This document shows, piece by piece, positions 35,299 to 44,541 of a stretch of DNA of 64,000 nucleotides (position 1 is the first letter of the stretch; every line of letters starts with the position of its first letter). The position numbers were made by a program, and so were the translations under genes. The notes under the pieces were generated by a model. It worked only from the letters and a program-made list of their open reading frames with translations, ran no database searches and was not told the origin of the DNA. The stretch is from Herpetosiphonaceae bacterium (GTDB lineage Bacteria > Chloroflexota > Chloroflexia > Chloroflexales > Herpetosiphonaceae), in contig BPHZ01000001.1 of assembly GCA_026003835.1 (NCBI GenBank), positions 690,001 to 754,000 on the forward strand. The letters are read 5' to 3'.

Positions 35299-36972
35299 CT
35301 ACTGGGTCAGCGAGCAGCTATCGACATAGATTGTTGTGTTATCGAGGCTGCTTGCCTTGAGCAAAACAAGCGCTTTGGCTGTTCCCGTCGGGGCGTCGAG
35401 GCTGCGTAGCGCCTGATCCCAGTTGCCGGCGGTGTCATCGGAGTAGGTTTTGATGGTGTCGGTGCGGATTCGTGTGTTAGCCGAGTCGCGCCACTGCACC
35501 TGGATCCTAAAGGTGAACGAGTCGCTGGTGGCGGGAATGTTGACCTGGCACGAGACAGTGGTGGGGGCGGCGCTCGTGCTGATCGCCTGCTTGGTGGTGA
35601 CGTTTATGTTGCCCGTAGCGTAGAAGCGGCCCACGTAGGAGCCATCGATCGCCGCGATCTGATTGCTGCGCGTAAAATGACTGTTTTTGCTCCAGCTATC
35701 AGGGCTGCCGTCGCCGTTACTGTCCTGCTCGAAGCTGCCGTTGATCAGCAGGTTGCCGGTCTGTGATGTCTGTGGCGTCGCGCTCGCCTCGTTGGAGTTC
35801 CCGCTCTCGCCGGCGCTGTTTTGCGCTGTCACAACATAGTAGTAGGTCGTGCCGTTGTTCAGACCGGTATCGGTGTAACTGGTGTTTGTCGCCGTGGCGA
35901 TGGCGTCGTACGGCCCGCCGCTAACGGCGCTGCGCTTGATGTTGTAGCTGGTGGCGTCGCTGACGGCGTTCCAGCTCAGCCGCACCTGCTGGTCGCCGGC
36001 CGTGGCGCTCAGGCCGGTCGGCGCGTCGGGCGATGCCCCCTCTTCAAGCAGGATCTCGTAGATTTTGCCGTCATTCTCGTTTGGATCGATGTTGTTATCT
36101 ACGCCGCGGTCGGTGATGTAGAGGCTCTTGATCGACGAATCCTTGCTGTTTGGCGCGACGGTGACATCAGAAGGGGCAACCGGGTTCAGCGCTGTGATAT
36201 CGATGTCCTTCACGAATGTGCCGTCGAGGGTGGTTACAGTGACCTTTTGCGGCTTAGCTCGCTTGCTGACAATGTAGAGCAGCTGTGTGTCAGGGTCGAC
36301 ATCGACGCCCTCTGGGTTATGCTGCCCGAAGACGGAGGTATCGAAGCTCTTTACGGTGTCGTCGCCTTCGCCTGTGAAGATCCCATCATTCCCTGGATCG
36401 AGAATGTAAACCTTCTTTCCTCCCCCGTCAGAGACGAAAAGCTTCCCCAGCCCATAGGCCAGGCCTTCGGGATCATCGCTGCCAAAGTTCAAGGTCGAAA
36501 ACGAGCGGGTGACGTCGTCGCCGGTTCCGAGTCGTTCATCACCTCCAATATCGACCTCGAAAATTAGCTTCTTTCCATCGTCGGAGATGAAGAAATGGCC
36601 GCTGGTTGGATCGTAGGCAATGTCTATGGCTACCGGCTCTTTTGAGAATGGCATTGTGGTGTGGGTTTGGCTGACTTCGCCGGCACGCGTTGTCTCCCAG
36701 ACGTTGACGCCGTTTGTGAAGATGGGCGTCTCGTCAACCTCGCTGTCGGCAACCATCAGGGTATCGTGTTTCAACCAGTAGGTGATACCTCTGGGGTCCG
36801 GGCTGGATGGATGCCATTGTGAGGTGTCGATGATGTTGACGATCGTTATGGAACTGCTGGTCTCCGCATACGCCGGCTGCGCTGGGCGCTGTGCTGAGAC
36901 GCTCAACAGGATGGAAATGATGAACAGGGTTGTCATGGCCGATAGACCGTGTTGACGGCTCGATCTGAACAT
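35299..36972 (-). CDS. Secreted beta-propeller protein with fibronectin-III and carbohydrate-binding-like domains
   Basis: 557 aa from ATG 36970-36972, behind GGAAGAGAGGAAACA; a longer frame lacks this site. A signal peptide ending near AYA is followed by a six-bladed-type propeller (residues about 40-310; DPTSGHFFISDDGKKL, PEGLAYGLGKLFVSDGGGKK, PEGVDVDPDTQLLYIVS). Then comes a fibronectin-III domain (PDAPTGLSATAGDQQVRLSW) and a C-terminal beta-sandwich like a CBM (LLINGSFEQDSNGDGSPDSW). Probably an extracellular binding protein; substrate unknown. It lies 2 bp after the minus CapA-like gene's partner region but reads the same way. Confidence 0.8.
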   Translation of the reverse strand: MFRSSRQHGLSAMTTLFIISILLSVSAQRPAQPAYAETSSSITIVNIIDTSQWHPSSPDPRGITYWLKHDTLMVADSEVDETPIFTNGVNVWETTRAGEVSQTHTTMPFSKEPVAIDIAYDPTSGHFFISDDGKKLIFEVDIGGDERLGTGDDVTRSFSTLNFGSDDPEGLAYGLGKLFVSDGGGKKVYILDPGNDGIFTGEGDDTVKSFDTSVFGQHNPEGVDVDPDTQLLYIVSKRAKPQKVTVTTLDGTFVKDIDITALNPVAPSDVTVAPNSKDSSIKSLYITDRGVDNNIDPNENDGKIYEILLEEGASPDAPTGLSATAGDQQVRLSWNAVSDATSYNIKRSAVSGGPYDAIATATNTSYTDTGLNNGTTYYYVVTAQNSAGESGNSNEASATPQTSQTGNLLINGSFEQDSNGDGSPDSWSKNSHFTRSNQIAAIDGSYVGRFYATGNINVTTKQAISTSAAPTTVSCQVNIPATSDSFTFRIQVQWRDSANTRIRTDTIKTYSDDTAGNWDQALRSLDAPTGTAKALVLLKASSLDNTTIYVDSCSLTQ

Positions 36973-37017
36973 TGTTTCCTCTCTTCCGGATGTCTTATCC
37001 GAGGAAGACAACGTGAG

Positions 37018-38016
37018 CTATTGGTAACAGGATATGCTGCCCTCTCGATCCTGGATGATGACTCTGCTCTCAAATGCTGCCGAGAGCGCTCGCATACGTT
37101 CGAGCAGCCAGCGCGCCTCAGGCTCCGTGGCGCGCCGAACATAGAACTGTTCAATGGTGGTAGGATGGAGCCGGATGATGTGGATTCGCTTGTCGTGGAG
37201 TTCGACTTCAAACAGGAATGAAAGATCATTCCGCTCGGCTGGATCAATCGCGTAGTCGTCGACGAAGTCGCCCGTGGAGTAGAGAATTGGCTTCCCTCGA
37301 TACACCTCGATTCCCTGGGGGGTGTGGTTGGAGTGTCCCCAATAGAGATCTGCACCTTGATCGATCAACTGGTGCGCCAGACGTTGCATCGGGCGAGAAG
37401 GTCTGCCCCAGTTTGGCCCAACATGGGCGCTGACGACGACAAACGACGCCTGGCGACGGGCTATAGCAATAAGCTCTGTCATGCGCGACGCGTAAGGCTC
37501 GATGAGACCATGCTCATCATAATCGACAACGTTGATCCCGGGAACGCCCGGAGCTACCTCCCACTCGGGCTCGTTATCGGTGAGCGCGACGACTGCTACA
37601 GTTCCGGCCGGTGTCGATAGATAGGCCGGCTGCAGCGCCTCAGCGGGATCGCGCCCCGCGCCCGTGTGTTTAATCCCCGCCTGATCCAGAAGGTCGAGGC
37701 ATTCGATCAACGCGTCTGCTCCGTAGTCCAGAACATGGTTATTTGCCAGGGTGACACAATCGATTCGCGCAGCTTTGAGAAATTCGATCGCTCTGGGATG
37801 CGCCCGAAAGTGAAAGGCTTTCGATTGTGGTCGCCATCGCTCCCCGCGCAAGCTGATCATACACTCAAGATTGATCATTCTGATGTCCGCCGCAAGGAGC
37901 AGCGGCAGCACATCTCCCCAGAGGGTTGGAGGTTCAACCGTCGGGTTACGGATGACGTAGCGGTCGACCAGTCTTCCGAGCATGACATCGCCAGTGAGAG
38001 CAATTGTGGTGCGCAT
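37018..38016 (-). CDS. CapA-like metallophosphatase
   Basis: 332 aa from ATG 38014-38016, which has AGGAGG 6 nt upstream. The PGA_cap fold motifs are clear: ALTGDVMLGR, MINLECMIS, LANNHVLDYGADAL and the later VSAHVGPNWGRPSR with GHSNHTPQGIEVYRGKPI. These bind two metals. CapA homologues are linked to poly-gamma-glutamate capsule, but no CapB/CapC is here, so a different phosphoesterase role is equally likely. No signal peptide. It precedes the secreted propeller gene by 45 bp. Confidence 0.88.
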   Translation of the reverse strand: MRTTIALTGDVMLGRLVDRYVIRNPTVEPPTLWGDVLPLLLAADIRMINLECMISLRGERWRPQSKAFHFRAHPRAIEFLKAARIDCVTLANNHVLDYGADALIECLDLLDQAGIKHTGAGRDPAEALQPAYLSTPAGTVAVVALTDNEPEWEVAPGVPGINVVDYDEHGLIEPYASRMTELIAIARRQASFVVVSAHVGPNWGRPSRPMQRLAHQLIDQGADLYWGHSNHTPQGIEVYRGKPILYSTGDFVDDYAIDPAERNDLSFLFEVELHDKRIHIIRLHPTTIEQFYVRRATEPEARWLLERMRALSAAFESRVIIQDREGSISCYQ

Positions 38017-38517
38017 GTTCACCTCCTCTGCTCCAGAGCGCCGGTCTGGTGATCCACCGGCCTGGTCATCCAGATGGTCAGTGTTTCAATCCTGGCCGGC
38101 AGGCGCCTTATGCAGCAAGGCGCGCCAGCCCACAGTTGTTTGTGGATCCCTGCAGACTGAGGACCTCCAGTCTAGACGGTCGTGCGCTTTGTGGCAGCAC
38201 TGGCGATGATGTTTCTTTCAAGGGGGATAAAGAAATGGAGGAGTACGTTCTAAAAGCCCACGGCTGAATTTCCTTTCAGCTCCCCCTTACGAGGTTGCTT
38301 ACTTGTCCATTCAGCCGTGGTTTTGAGTGAGGATTCGTTCAGCTTCCCTTGGGATTCCTACTTGTCTCCTCAACTCCTATCACCAGGATAGGGCATATCT
38401 GGCTTCTGGTGTGTGGTGATTCATTCACCTGGGGTGGAGAAACCGCCACAAATCCAGCCCGCACATGGGGGATCACTAACCAGGCGTCCGCGGTGCTGCC
38501 TGGGCTCTGTGGTAATA
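38017..38517. repeat. Gene-free 500 bp with a long fold-back (38216-38320)
   Basis: CCACGGCTGAAT (38258-38269) and ATTCAGCCGTGG (38309-38320) form a 12-bp stem around a 39-nt loop, and AAGGGGGA before it mirrors TCCCCCTT inside the loop. The CCCACGGCTGAA type of palindrome is like those near ends of IS200/IS605 elements, so this may be a relic end. The rest of the interval shows no gene I can support. Confidence 0.35.
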
Positions 38518-39801
38518 CTAAGATCCTTGATTGAGTAGCTGCTTGATGAGCCCATCATCAAACTCTTTCCGGCGATCCGGCTGGATCATGTGTGGCAGTA
38601 CCTGTGCAAGAACAAGTGTCGAAAGCGCCGACTGGTCTCCTCCATCGCCCTTGACTACGACCGGCCGTGGTGCGCTTCGCACCAGCTTTTCCGCTACCTG
38701 GAGCCTCCGGCGCGCCAGCTCATACTCAAGTACAGCCCAGTTGTCCTGGTACGACTTTCCAAGGTGGTGGAGCGCTTTGGCCTCGTTCTCTGCGGCCTTC
38801 AGAGTTGCCCGCCCGCGCGCCTCGATCTCCCAGCGAATACGCTGCGCCTCCGTCTCGCGCTCCTGCAACATACGAGCAACATCCTCGCGGGCCTTGTTCA
38901 TCGCCTCCTTCACCTCGACCAGCTTCGCATCTCGCTCCTTCTTTGCGCGCTCAATCTCCATCAGCAGCGAGTCGATGCGCTGTTTGCGGATGAGCTCCCA
39001 CTCTTTTTCATAGGCTTCCAGCTCCTTTGCTACTCGCTCGCGTGTGGAAAGGTGCTGCTGATACTGATCGGGCAGCTGGACATCCGGGATATTAGCGCCG
39101 ATAATCTGCACGCCATAGCGCTCCATCTGGCGATTCAGATACTCCTGCATATCTCCCACATCGCTGCCGCGCAGATCATAGGCTCTCTCGGTCTGGACCA
39201 TCCTGCTGCGCCGCCGGATGGCATCCTGGACTGCGCTGCTCAAGACCATATCGAAATTGCTAGCGCCGATATTGCGGACAAAAGCGATTGGATTCTTGAT
39301 GCGGAACTTGAGAAAAAATTCTATAGACTTGAGCGGGACGTTCTCGCGGGTTGGGCATGCCAGCACCGGCGCTGTGTAGGGGATTTCCGTCGATGTATCG
39401 ACGATAAACTCCACCTTCTCCCACGGCCACCACAGATAGTGCCGCCCTGGCGGCAGCGTCCCTACAATTTGGCCGTAGCGTGATAAGATGCCCGTGGTTC
39501 CCTGCTCAATCTCTATGATCGCTGTGCGCCACCAACGGAGTAGCGCGATAGCCAGGATAAAAAGAGCCAGGAAAGACAGCATGATCCGGGCAGCAGCGAT
39601 GCCGGTAAATAACGCCATTCCAAGCAGGTAGAGCGCGAATCCCGCCAGGAACAGCCAGCCGAAACCGCGACGATCCTTTGGGATAACTACCGGCACAACA
39701 CGACCATTGTCTCCTGAGCGCAACACTTGCCGGATCTTCGACCATGTTGCAACGATTTCCGTAACTTTTGAGAACTCTTGTCTCGACATCCTGACTGCCA
39801 T
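38518..39801 (-). CDS. SPFH/band-7 membrane protein, second of a pair
   Basis: 427 aa from ATG 39801, preceded by GAGGTGTGTT; a GTG four codons upstream overlapping the previous stop is an alternative. Two adjacent helices (about residues 48-90) are followed by the SPFH domain (IEIEQGTTGILSRYGQIVGTLPPG, partly quoted; FIVDTSTEIPYTAP) and a long Lys/Glu coiled coil (residues about 260-370). SPFH proteins form large membrane ring assemblies and scaffold lipid domains. The pair resembles HflKC/flotillin organisation, but no protease is adjacent. Same family as the upstream gene but only distantly similar. Confidence 0.85.
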   Translation of the reverse strand: MAVRMSRQEFSKVTEIVATWSKIRQVLRSGDNGRVVPVVIPKDRRGFGWLFLAGFALYLLGMALFTGIAAARIMLSFLALFILAIALLRWWRTAIIEIEQGTTGILSRYGQIVGTLPPGRHYLWWPWEKVEFIVDTSTEIPYTAPVLACPTRENVPLKSIEFFLKFRIKNPIAFVRNIGASNFDMVLSSAVQDAIRRRSRMVQTERAYDLRGSDVGDMQEYLNRQMERYGVQIIGANIPDVQLPDQYQQHLSTRERVAKELEAYEKEWELIRKQRIDSLLMEIERAKKERDAKLVEVKEAMNKAREDVARMLQERETEAQRIRWEIEARGRATLKAAENEAKALHHLGKSYQDNWAVLEYELARRRLQVAEKLVRSAPRPVVVKGDGGDQSALSTLVLAQVLPHMIQPDRRKEFDDGLIKQLLNQGS

Positions 39802-39809
39802 AACACACC

Positions 39810-41300
39810 TCACTGCCCGGCATTGCGGGGCTGCTTCTCCGCCAGCAACGACTCGATCTGCTGTGAGCGCTCTTGAATACGCTGCCTGATTTCAGCGATA
39901 TGCTCCTGAATACGCTGCATATCTTCATTGGTATAAAGGGACTCGGCCCCAATACCAAGGAGATTTTGCCCAATGGTCAGGAAGTTGAGCTGTTCGTCCG
40001 CCGTTGCGCCGACCTGCATCACCTGCGGCAGCCTGTCGGCAATAGCCTCCAGCCTGTCCAGAACATCTTGTTGGAAACGGTATTGCAAGATCTCGGGGTA
40101 TGAAGCGGCGCTCACGGCTCGAATATCCAGCGCCTGGGCTTCTAAGAGGGCCGCATTAGCCTTTGCCGCGCTCTCAGCCTCAACCAATAGTTGCTGGGCA
40201 TACGCATTCGCCCGATGTGTCTCCTTTTCACGCGCTGTATCGATCTGTGCCTGGTAGGTTGCGAGTTCCGCTCTAATAGCTGATAGTCTCTCGCGCAGTG
40301 TTGCCAGCTCTTTGTTGAGATCACCCTCGTTTTGTTCCTTGCGGAGTTTGAGCTCATACTGATAGGTGTAAGCCTCCTTGGCTACTCGTATCATCTCAGG
40401 GGCGGCGAGATGCATACGGTACTCCTGGCTGGAAGGTTCGGCATGGGTGATATTGGCGTTCACAAAGCGAACTGCCGGTAGGAATTGCTGATTCAATGTT
40501 GTAAGAAGCGACTGTGTGTTCTCGCCCACCAGGTCATAAATTTCTTCGGCCTTCTGCTCATAGATGAGGGCGCGGGTTACTTCGCTAATCGCATTTTCGA
40601 GCTTCTCGGCGAATCCTCGTACGCTGCCAAGCGTAAAGATAAACTCCGCCGGGTCTTCGATACGAAACTGAAGAAACAGATCAACGGAGGCATTAACGCG
40701 GCTGGCTGTTGGCGCCTCGCGAATGGGCGCATTGTAGGGATACTCCTTTGTGGTATTAATGATGTAGCTAACGCGTTTCCAGGGGTTGAACAGCCTTGTG
40801 CGCCCCGGCCCAACAATAGCTTCCAGCTTGCCGAACTTAGTGATCAGGGCCTGGCAGCCGTCGGGAACCATAATGAAGCTGTTGCGCCACAGGCTAAACC
40901 CGATATAGAGCGCCAGAAGGATCCAGTAGTGCGGGCCAAAGAAGACTGTTGACGCGTTTGTGAAGCCTAGAAGATTATCGACGCCCCTGGTTACTGTTCT
41001 GCCGAACAGTCCAAAGATAACCAGCACGATGACAAAGAAGACCCAGAAGTAGGAGCGGTTATCTTTGGGTATAACCACTGGAGATATGATGTTTGTCTGC
41101 CGGCCTGATTGCTCCTGCTGGCTAAAACTACGGTTGACGATCTCCGCTACATCTTCCATGGACGAAGACATCTGTTCCAGGCGTGTGCCGGCAGCCTCGC
41201 CATACTCACGTGCTGATAAGAAGTCTCTTGGATCGATCCGGACCTGCTCATCTTGCATGACTGTCGAGATTGTGTTGAGGGCTTGTTGGACTCTGCTCAT
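39810..41300 (-). CDS. SPFH/band-7 membrane protein, first of a pair
   Basis: 496 aa. An N-terminal soluble stretch of about 75 residues is followed by two helices (FWVFFVIVLVIFGLFG and WILLALYIGFSLW), then the SPFH domain (IMVPDGCQALITKFGKLE, VSYIINTTKEYPYNAP, DLFLQFRIEDPAEFIF). A coiled coil (about 325-400) and a Gln/Arg-rich C-terminal helix follow. The PVVIPKDNRSYFWVF block before the first helix is matched by PVVIPKDRRGFGWLF in its partner, showing an old duplication. The stop overlaps the partner's start region. Role likely membrane scaffolding. Confidence 0.85.
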   Translation of the reverse strand: MSRVQQALNTISTVMQDEQVRIDPRDFLSAREYGEAAGTRLEQMSSSMEDVAEIVNRSFSQQEQSGRQTNIISPVVIPKDNRSYFWVFFVIVLVIFGLFGRTVTRGVDNLLGFTNASTVFFGPHYWILLALYIGFSLWRNSFIMVPDGCQALITKFGKLEAIVGPGRTRLFNPWKRVSYIINTTKEYPYNAPIREAPTASRVNASVDLFLQFRIEDPAEFIFTLGSVRGFAEKLENAISEVTRALIYEQKAEEIYDLVGENTQSLLTTLNQQFLPAVRFVNANITHAEPSSQEYRMHLAAPEMIRVAKEAYTYQYELKLRKEQNEGDLNKELATLRERLSAIRAELATYQAQIDTAREKETHRANAYAQQLLVEAESAAKANAALLEAQALDIRAVSAASYPEILQYRFQQDVLDRLEAIADRLPQVMQVGATADEQLNFLTIGQNLLGIGAESLYTNEDMQRIQEHIAEIRQRIQERSQQIESLLAEKQPRNAGQ

Positions 41301-41853
41301 ACGGCGTCACTCCATTTCGTTACACCACTAAGATCCTTCGCGGGAGCGGCCTACGTGATATACGATCGACTTTTCCTATCCGTCACAGACATATATTGAG
41401 GCATCAGGGATGATCATAGCGAGCAAAGGTCTGAGTTACACAGCAGTAGGCTAGTGGACCACCACCGTAACGATGCTGAAGAACGGGGCGATAGCGGGCG
41501 AAGCCCCGCCACACCACCCCATCACTCCTGATGTGGCCGACTGCTAGGGAACATGCGTTTACGAGGCTCATCATAGCAGAAGCGCGCCGAAGTCCGCAAT
41601 AACCGGTCGTGGGGAGACAGGGCCATGTCAACGTTAGACGGGCCACAGCAGACGGACGTCGGAAACCGGAGGTTGGAGGTATCTCCTGAATCCCCCCTTT
41701 TCCCGTTGGGATGCGATAAAACCGGGACGCTGACACTGCCCTGCTGGGGAGATGAACACCAGTGAGGCGGAGCAGCGTATGCCATCAGGGATGTCCTCCA
41801 AAGACGCCTCTTCCCGAAGCGCAGCATGCAGATCAGGATGACTTGATTCGGTG
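41301..41853. other. 553-bp interval without a supported gene
   Basis: ATCAGGGATG occurs at about 41404 and 41782, but I see no terminal inverted repeats, no start with ribosome site and no known protein in any frame. It separates the SPFH pair from the DUF4126 gene, both on the minus strand, and should hold the SPFH promoter near 41330. Confidence 0.4.
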
Positions 41854-42816
41854 CTAGGGATTGAGCCTGGCGCTGAACTGCTTGATCAACGCAGTGCGAT
41901 CTTTGAAGCAGAGAAAACGCGCCGCTCGCTCTCGCTGGCTGGTATCGCAATACCGTACTTCAAGCACATCTACCAGGAGGCGATGACGCAATCCCACGCT
42001 CACGATCTGGTCCGGCTTAAGTTGCCAGGCGCGGATCTTGAACCAGCGTTTGTAGGTAAAATACAGGTCTCGATCGAATAGCGAGAGATAACCTATTCTG
42101 CTGTGCGCACCCTTGATCCCCTGCGCTGTACAGTGCACTACGAGAATTGGCTCGTAGGGGGGCAGCAGTCCGGCATGCACAGGTGGCAGGCTGTCCGGCA
42201 CCGATTGTACGCGGATGAGCGCACGCAGGCGCGCAATGATTGCCAGCAAGATGAAGCGCAGCCAGCGGAAGAGCCGTGGAGCAATCGCCAGGATCAGGAT
42301 GAGAATGATGGCGGCAATGCCGGCAGCGGCGAAGGGGTAGCTGAGGGCGAGGAGCACCAACACTGCAACGCCGAAATCCTCAGCGAGGCTTACAACAATG
42401 TTACTGATGTTTTCTGCCGGGCTGGCTACATTGAGCGCTGCCCTGCCGCCTGCCTTCCCGCTATGCGAGGTAAGCGCGACGCCCCCAGCGACAAGCGCCG
42501 CAATGAACTGTGTCTCGGGGGTAGCGTCGTGCAGCATTTCGGTGCCCAGGAATGCCGCACCAAGTGGCCGGATCAGTGTGTGAACGGCATCCCAGGCATT
42601 ATCGACAAACTGGATCTTATCGGCGAGAAACTCTACCATATAGAAAGCCCCGGCCACGGCGATCACGGGCCATGAGCCAAGCACCTCTAATCCAGCGGGT
42701 ATGTTTTGTACCCAGCCAAAGCGAACGGCCAGGCCAACGACGAGGACTGTCGCATACAGATTGATTCCAGAGGCGAGCGCAAGCGAGATAAGAGTTGCGA
42801 ATAGCTCGGCAGGCAT
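41854..42816 (-). CDS. DUF4126 membrane protein with C-terminal PH-like domain
   Basis: 320 aa. The first 200 residues are the DUF4126 membrane domain (SGINLYATVLVVGLAVRFGW, GAFYMVEFLADKIQFVDNAW, VALTSHSGKAGGRAALN, ENISNIVVSLAEDFG; each partly quoted), about five helices. The last 110 residues form a soluble beta-rich domain (GYLSLFDRDLYFTYKRWFK) that looks like a bacterial PH/GRAM domain. Function unknown. It is divergent from nirK and shares the 219-bp regulatory gap. Confidence 0.8.
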   Translation of the reverse strand: MPAELFATLISLALASGINLYATVLVVGLAVRFGWVQNIPAGLEVLGSWPVIAVAGAFYMVEFLADKIQFVDNAWDAVHTLIRPLGAAFLGTEMLHDATPETQFIAALVAGGVALTSHSGKAGGRAALNVASPAENISNIVVSLAEDFGVAVLVLLALSYPFAAAGIAAIILILILAIAPRLFRWLRFILLAIIARLRALIRVQSVPDSLPPVHAGLLPPYEPILVVHCTAQGIKGAHSRIGYLSLFDRDLYFTYKRWFKIRAWQLKPDQIVSVGLRHRLLVDVLEVRYCDTSQRERAARFLCFKDRTALIKQFSARLNP

Positions 42817-42917
42817 AGCTATCCCTCCAACAGTTAGGATGCAACATAGATATGTAAGGTTATCGATGGCTGTTGCGCCTCCTTTTCTCCAGGAACTTCA
42901 GCTGGCCTTGTTTTTTA

Positions 42918-42960
42918 TGTGATAAAAGTCACATACTTACGGGCGCCGACTTGATATCCT
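42918..42960 (+). promoter_or_regulatory. Crp/Fnr-type site and -10 of nirK
   Basis: TGTGA-TAAAAG-TCACA at 42918-42933 lies inside a 20-bp near-palindrome (42916-42935). TATCCT at 42955-42960 is centred exactly 32 nt downstream, the geometry of a class II Crp/Fnr activator that overlaps -35. A second inverted repeat, GAGT-CTGAT-ACTC, lies near 42974-42986. nirK starts at 43036 behind GAGGAGG. Confidence 0.85.
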
Positions 42961-43035
42961 GACCTCAGCTGATGAGTCTGATACTCACAACAGATCAAAC
43001 AGCGAGCATAAACGTTTGAATCGAGGAGGTTTTTT

Positions 43036-44460
43036 ATGATCCGCCATCGTCATATGCTTGGGATCACAGCTCTTCTGCTGGCTTTGGTCCTGAGCGCCTG
43101 CGGCAGCAAGCAGAACGTCCTTTATCAGCCTACCGTCACACCCCGCGCTCAGACCCAAGTCGAGTCAGCTCAGGCCGCTTCCCAGCCAACTACTCAATCG
43201 GCCGCCCAGTCTGCCAGCACAGAAACCCTGGGCACGCTTGAGATCCGCGCCTTTGAGATGGGCTTCAAGCCCGCTCAGCTAGAGGTTGACCAGCCCGGTC
43301 GTTACACCATCACCCTGATCAACGAGGGCGTGCTGCCCCATGATATCACCTTCCCCGACGGCAGTCAGGCGGTCGCCGAGGCCGGCAAGTCCGCCAGTGT
43401 CGAGGTCACTATCCCCGCCGAGGGCCTGACCTTTATCTGCTCCGTCCCCGGCCACGAAGCCGCCGGCATGAAGGGCACGATCAGCGTCAAGAGCGGGACC
43501 GTGCAGCAGCCGACGGAGGAGGCCCAGGCCGATGACCACGGCGGCCCCGCGCCGCAGATCGACGTCGTCGCCGACCCCAACGCGCCACCCTACCAGCGCT
43601 ACGATCCTAGTGCGCCGTCTCTGGCCGAGGGCAGCGTCCACGAGATCACCCTGGAGACCATCGAGATGCCAATGACCGTCGCCCCCGGCGTTGTGCAGCA
43701 GGTGTGGACCTTTGGCGGCACGGTGCCTGGCCCGGTCATTCGCGTCAAGGTAGGCGATACCGTGCGCATCCGCCTCAAGAACCCCAGCACCAGCCAGGTG
43801 CCCCACTCCATCGACTTCCACTCCAGTCTGGTAGCCTGGAACGACGAGATGACCTCGATCAACCCGGGTGAGGAGAAGCTCTACGAGTGGAAGGCGGAGT
43901 ATGCCGGAGTGTGGATGTACCACTGCGGCACGGCGCCGGCGCTGCACCACATCGCCAACGGCATGTATGGCATGGTGATCGTGGAGCCGGCCGAGGGGCT
44001 GCCGCCGGTGGATAAGGAGTTTGCGCTGGTGCAGAGTGAGTGGTATTTGGGCCCGCAAGGCGATCTGACCAGCCTGGAGAAGGCCGCAGCGGCGGCGCCC
44101 GCGCCAGACTATGTGGTATTCAACGGGGTGGCTAACCAGTACAAGGACGAGCCGATTGTGGTAGGCACAGGCGAGCGGATCCGGGTGTTCGTGCTGAACG
44201 CGGGGCCGAGTGTGGACAGCTCGTTCCACGTGGTGGGAACGATCTTCGACACCGTGATCAAGGAGGGCTATGCACTGACGCGGGAGAACCCGGGCAGGTA
44301 TGGGTCGCAGGCGGTGGACCTGGCGCCGGCGCAGGGAGCGATTGTGGAGTTTGAGCTGGTGGAGGATGGGCTCTACCCAATCGTGACGCATGCGTTCAAC
44401 TACGTTGGGCGGGGCGCGCTGGGGCTGTTCCAGGCCGGCGACGGCGACCCACACAAGTAG
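43036..44460 (+). CDS. nirK: Copper nitrite reductase with N-terminal cupredoxin domain, lipoprotein
   Basis: 474 aa. Reduces nitrite to nitric oxide outside the cell membrane. Lipobox VLSACG gives a lipid anchor at Cys22. A Ser/Thr/Gln-rich linker leads to a cupredoxin domain (residues 66-152) with type 1 copper ligands H102, C135, H140, M145. The AniA-like two-domain NirK follows: type 1 ligands H257, C297, H305, M310; type 2 ligands H262, H296, H452; catalytic D260 and H398. All are present. The type 1 loop between C297 and H305 is one residue shorter than in class I enzymes. The fused N-terminal cupredoxin recalls the Hyphomicrobium NirK and may relay electrons. Driven by the Crp/Fnr-type promoter upstream; a ferredoxin follows by 81 bp. 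Confidence 0.95.
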   Translation: MIRHRHMLGITALLLALVLSACGSKQNVLYQPTVTPRAQTQVESAQAASQPTTQSAAQSASTETLGTLEIRAFEMGFKPAQLEVDQPGRYTITLINEGVLPHDITFPDGSQAVAEAGKSASVEVTIPAEGLTFICSVPGHEAAGMKGTISVKSGTVQQPTEEAQADDHGGPAPQIDVVADPNAPPYQRYDPSAPSLAEGSVHEITLETIEMPMTVAPGVVQQVWTFGGTVPGPVIRVKVGDTVRIRLKNPSTSQVPHSIDFHSSLVAWNDEMTSINPGEEKLYEWKAEYAGVWMYHCGTAPALHHIANGMYGMVIVEPAEGLPPVDKEFALVQSEWYLGPQGDLTSLEKAAAAAPAPDYVVFNGVANQYKDEPIVVGTGERIRVFVLNAGPSVDSSFHVVGTIFDTVIKEGYALTRENPGRYGSQAVDLAPAQGAIVEFELVEDGLYPIVTHAFNYVGRGALGLFQAGDGDPHK

Positions 44461-44481
44461 GCCGAGGGTACAACCGCGAAC

Positions 44482-44514
44482 GACAGGCGCCGGCAGTGCG
44501 GGGCGGCGCCTGTC
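44482..44514. repeat. Hairpin between nirK and ferredoxin
   Basis: GACAGGCGCCG and CGGCGCCTGTC make a perfect 11-bp stem with an 11-nt loop. No T-run follows, so it is more likely an mRNA-stabilising hairpin than a terminator. A copy with a 12-bp stem and a different loop lies at 63219-63251. Confidence 0.7.
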
Positions 44515-44541
44515 AGCAGTTGAGGAGAGGCAGGTCAGGCG

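Noticed and set aside
41404..41950. Frames in the 41.3-41.9 kb gap that might be a transposase fragment
   Set aside because: No ribosome site, no DDE or HTH motif and no terminal inverted repeats; the translation is Pro/Ser/Arg-rich noise.
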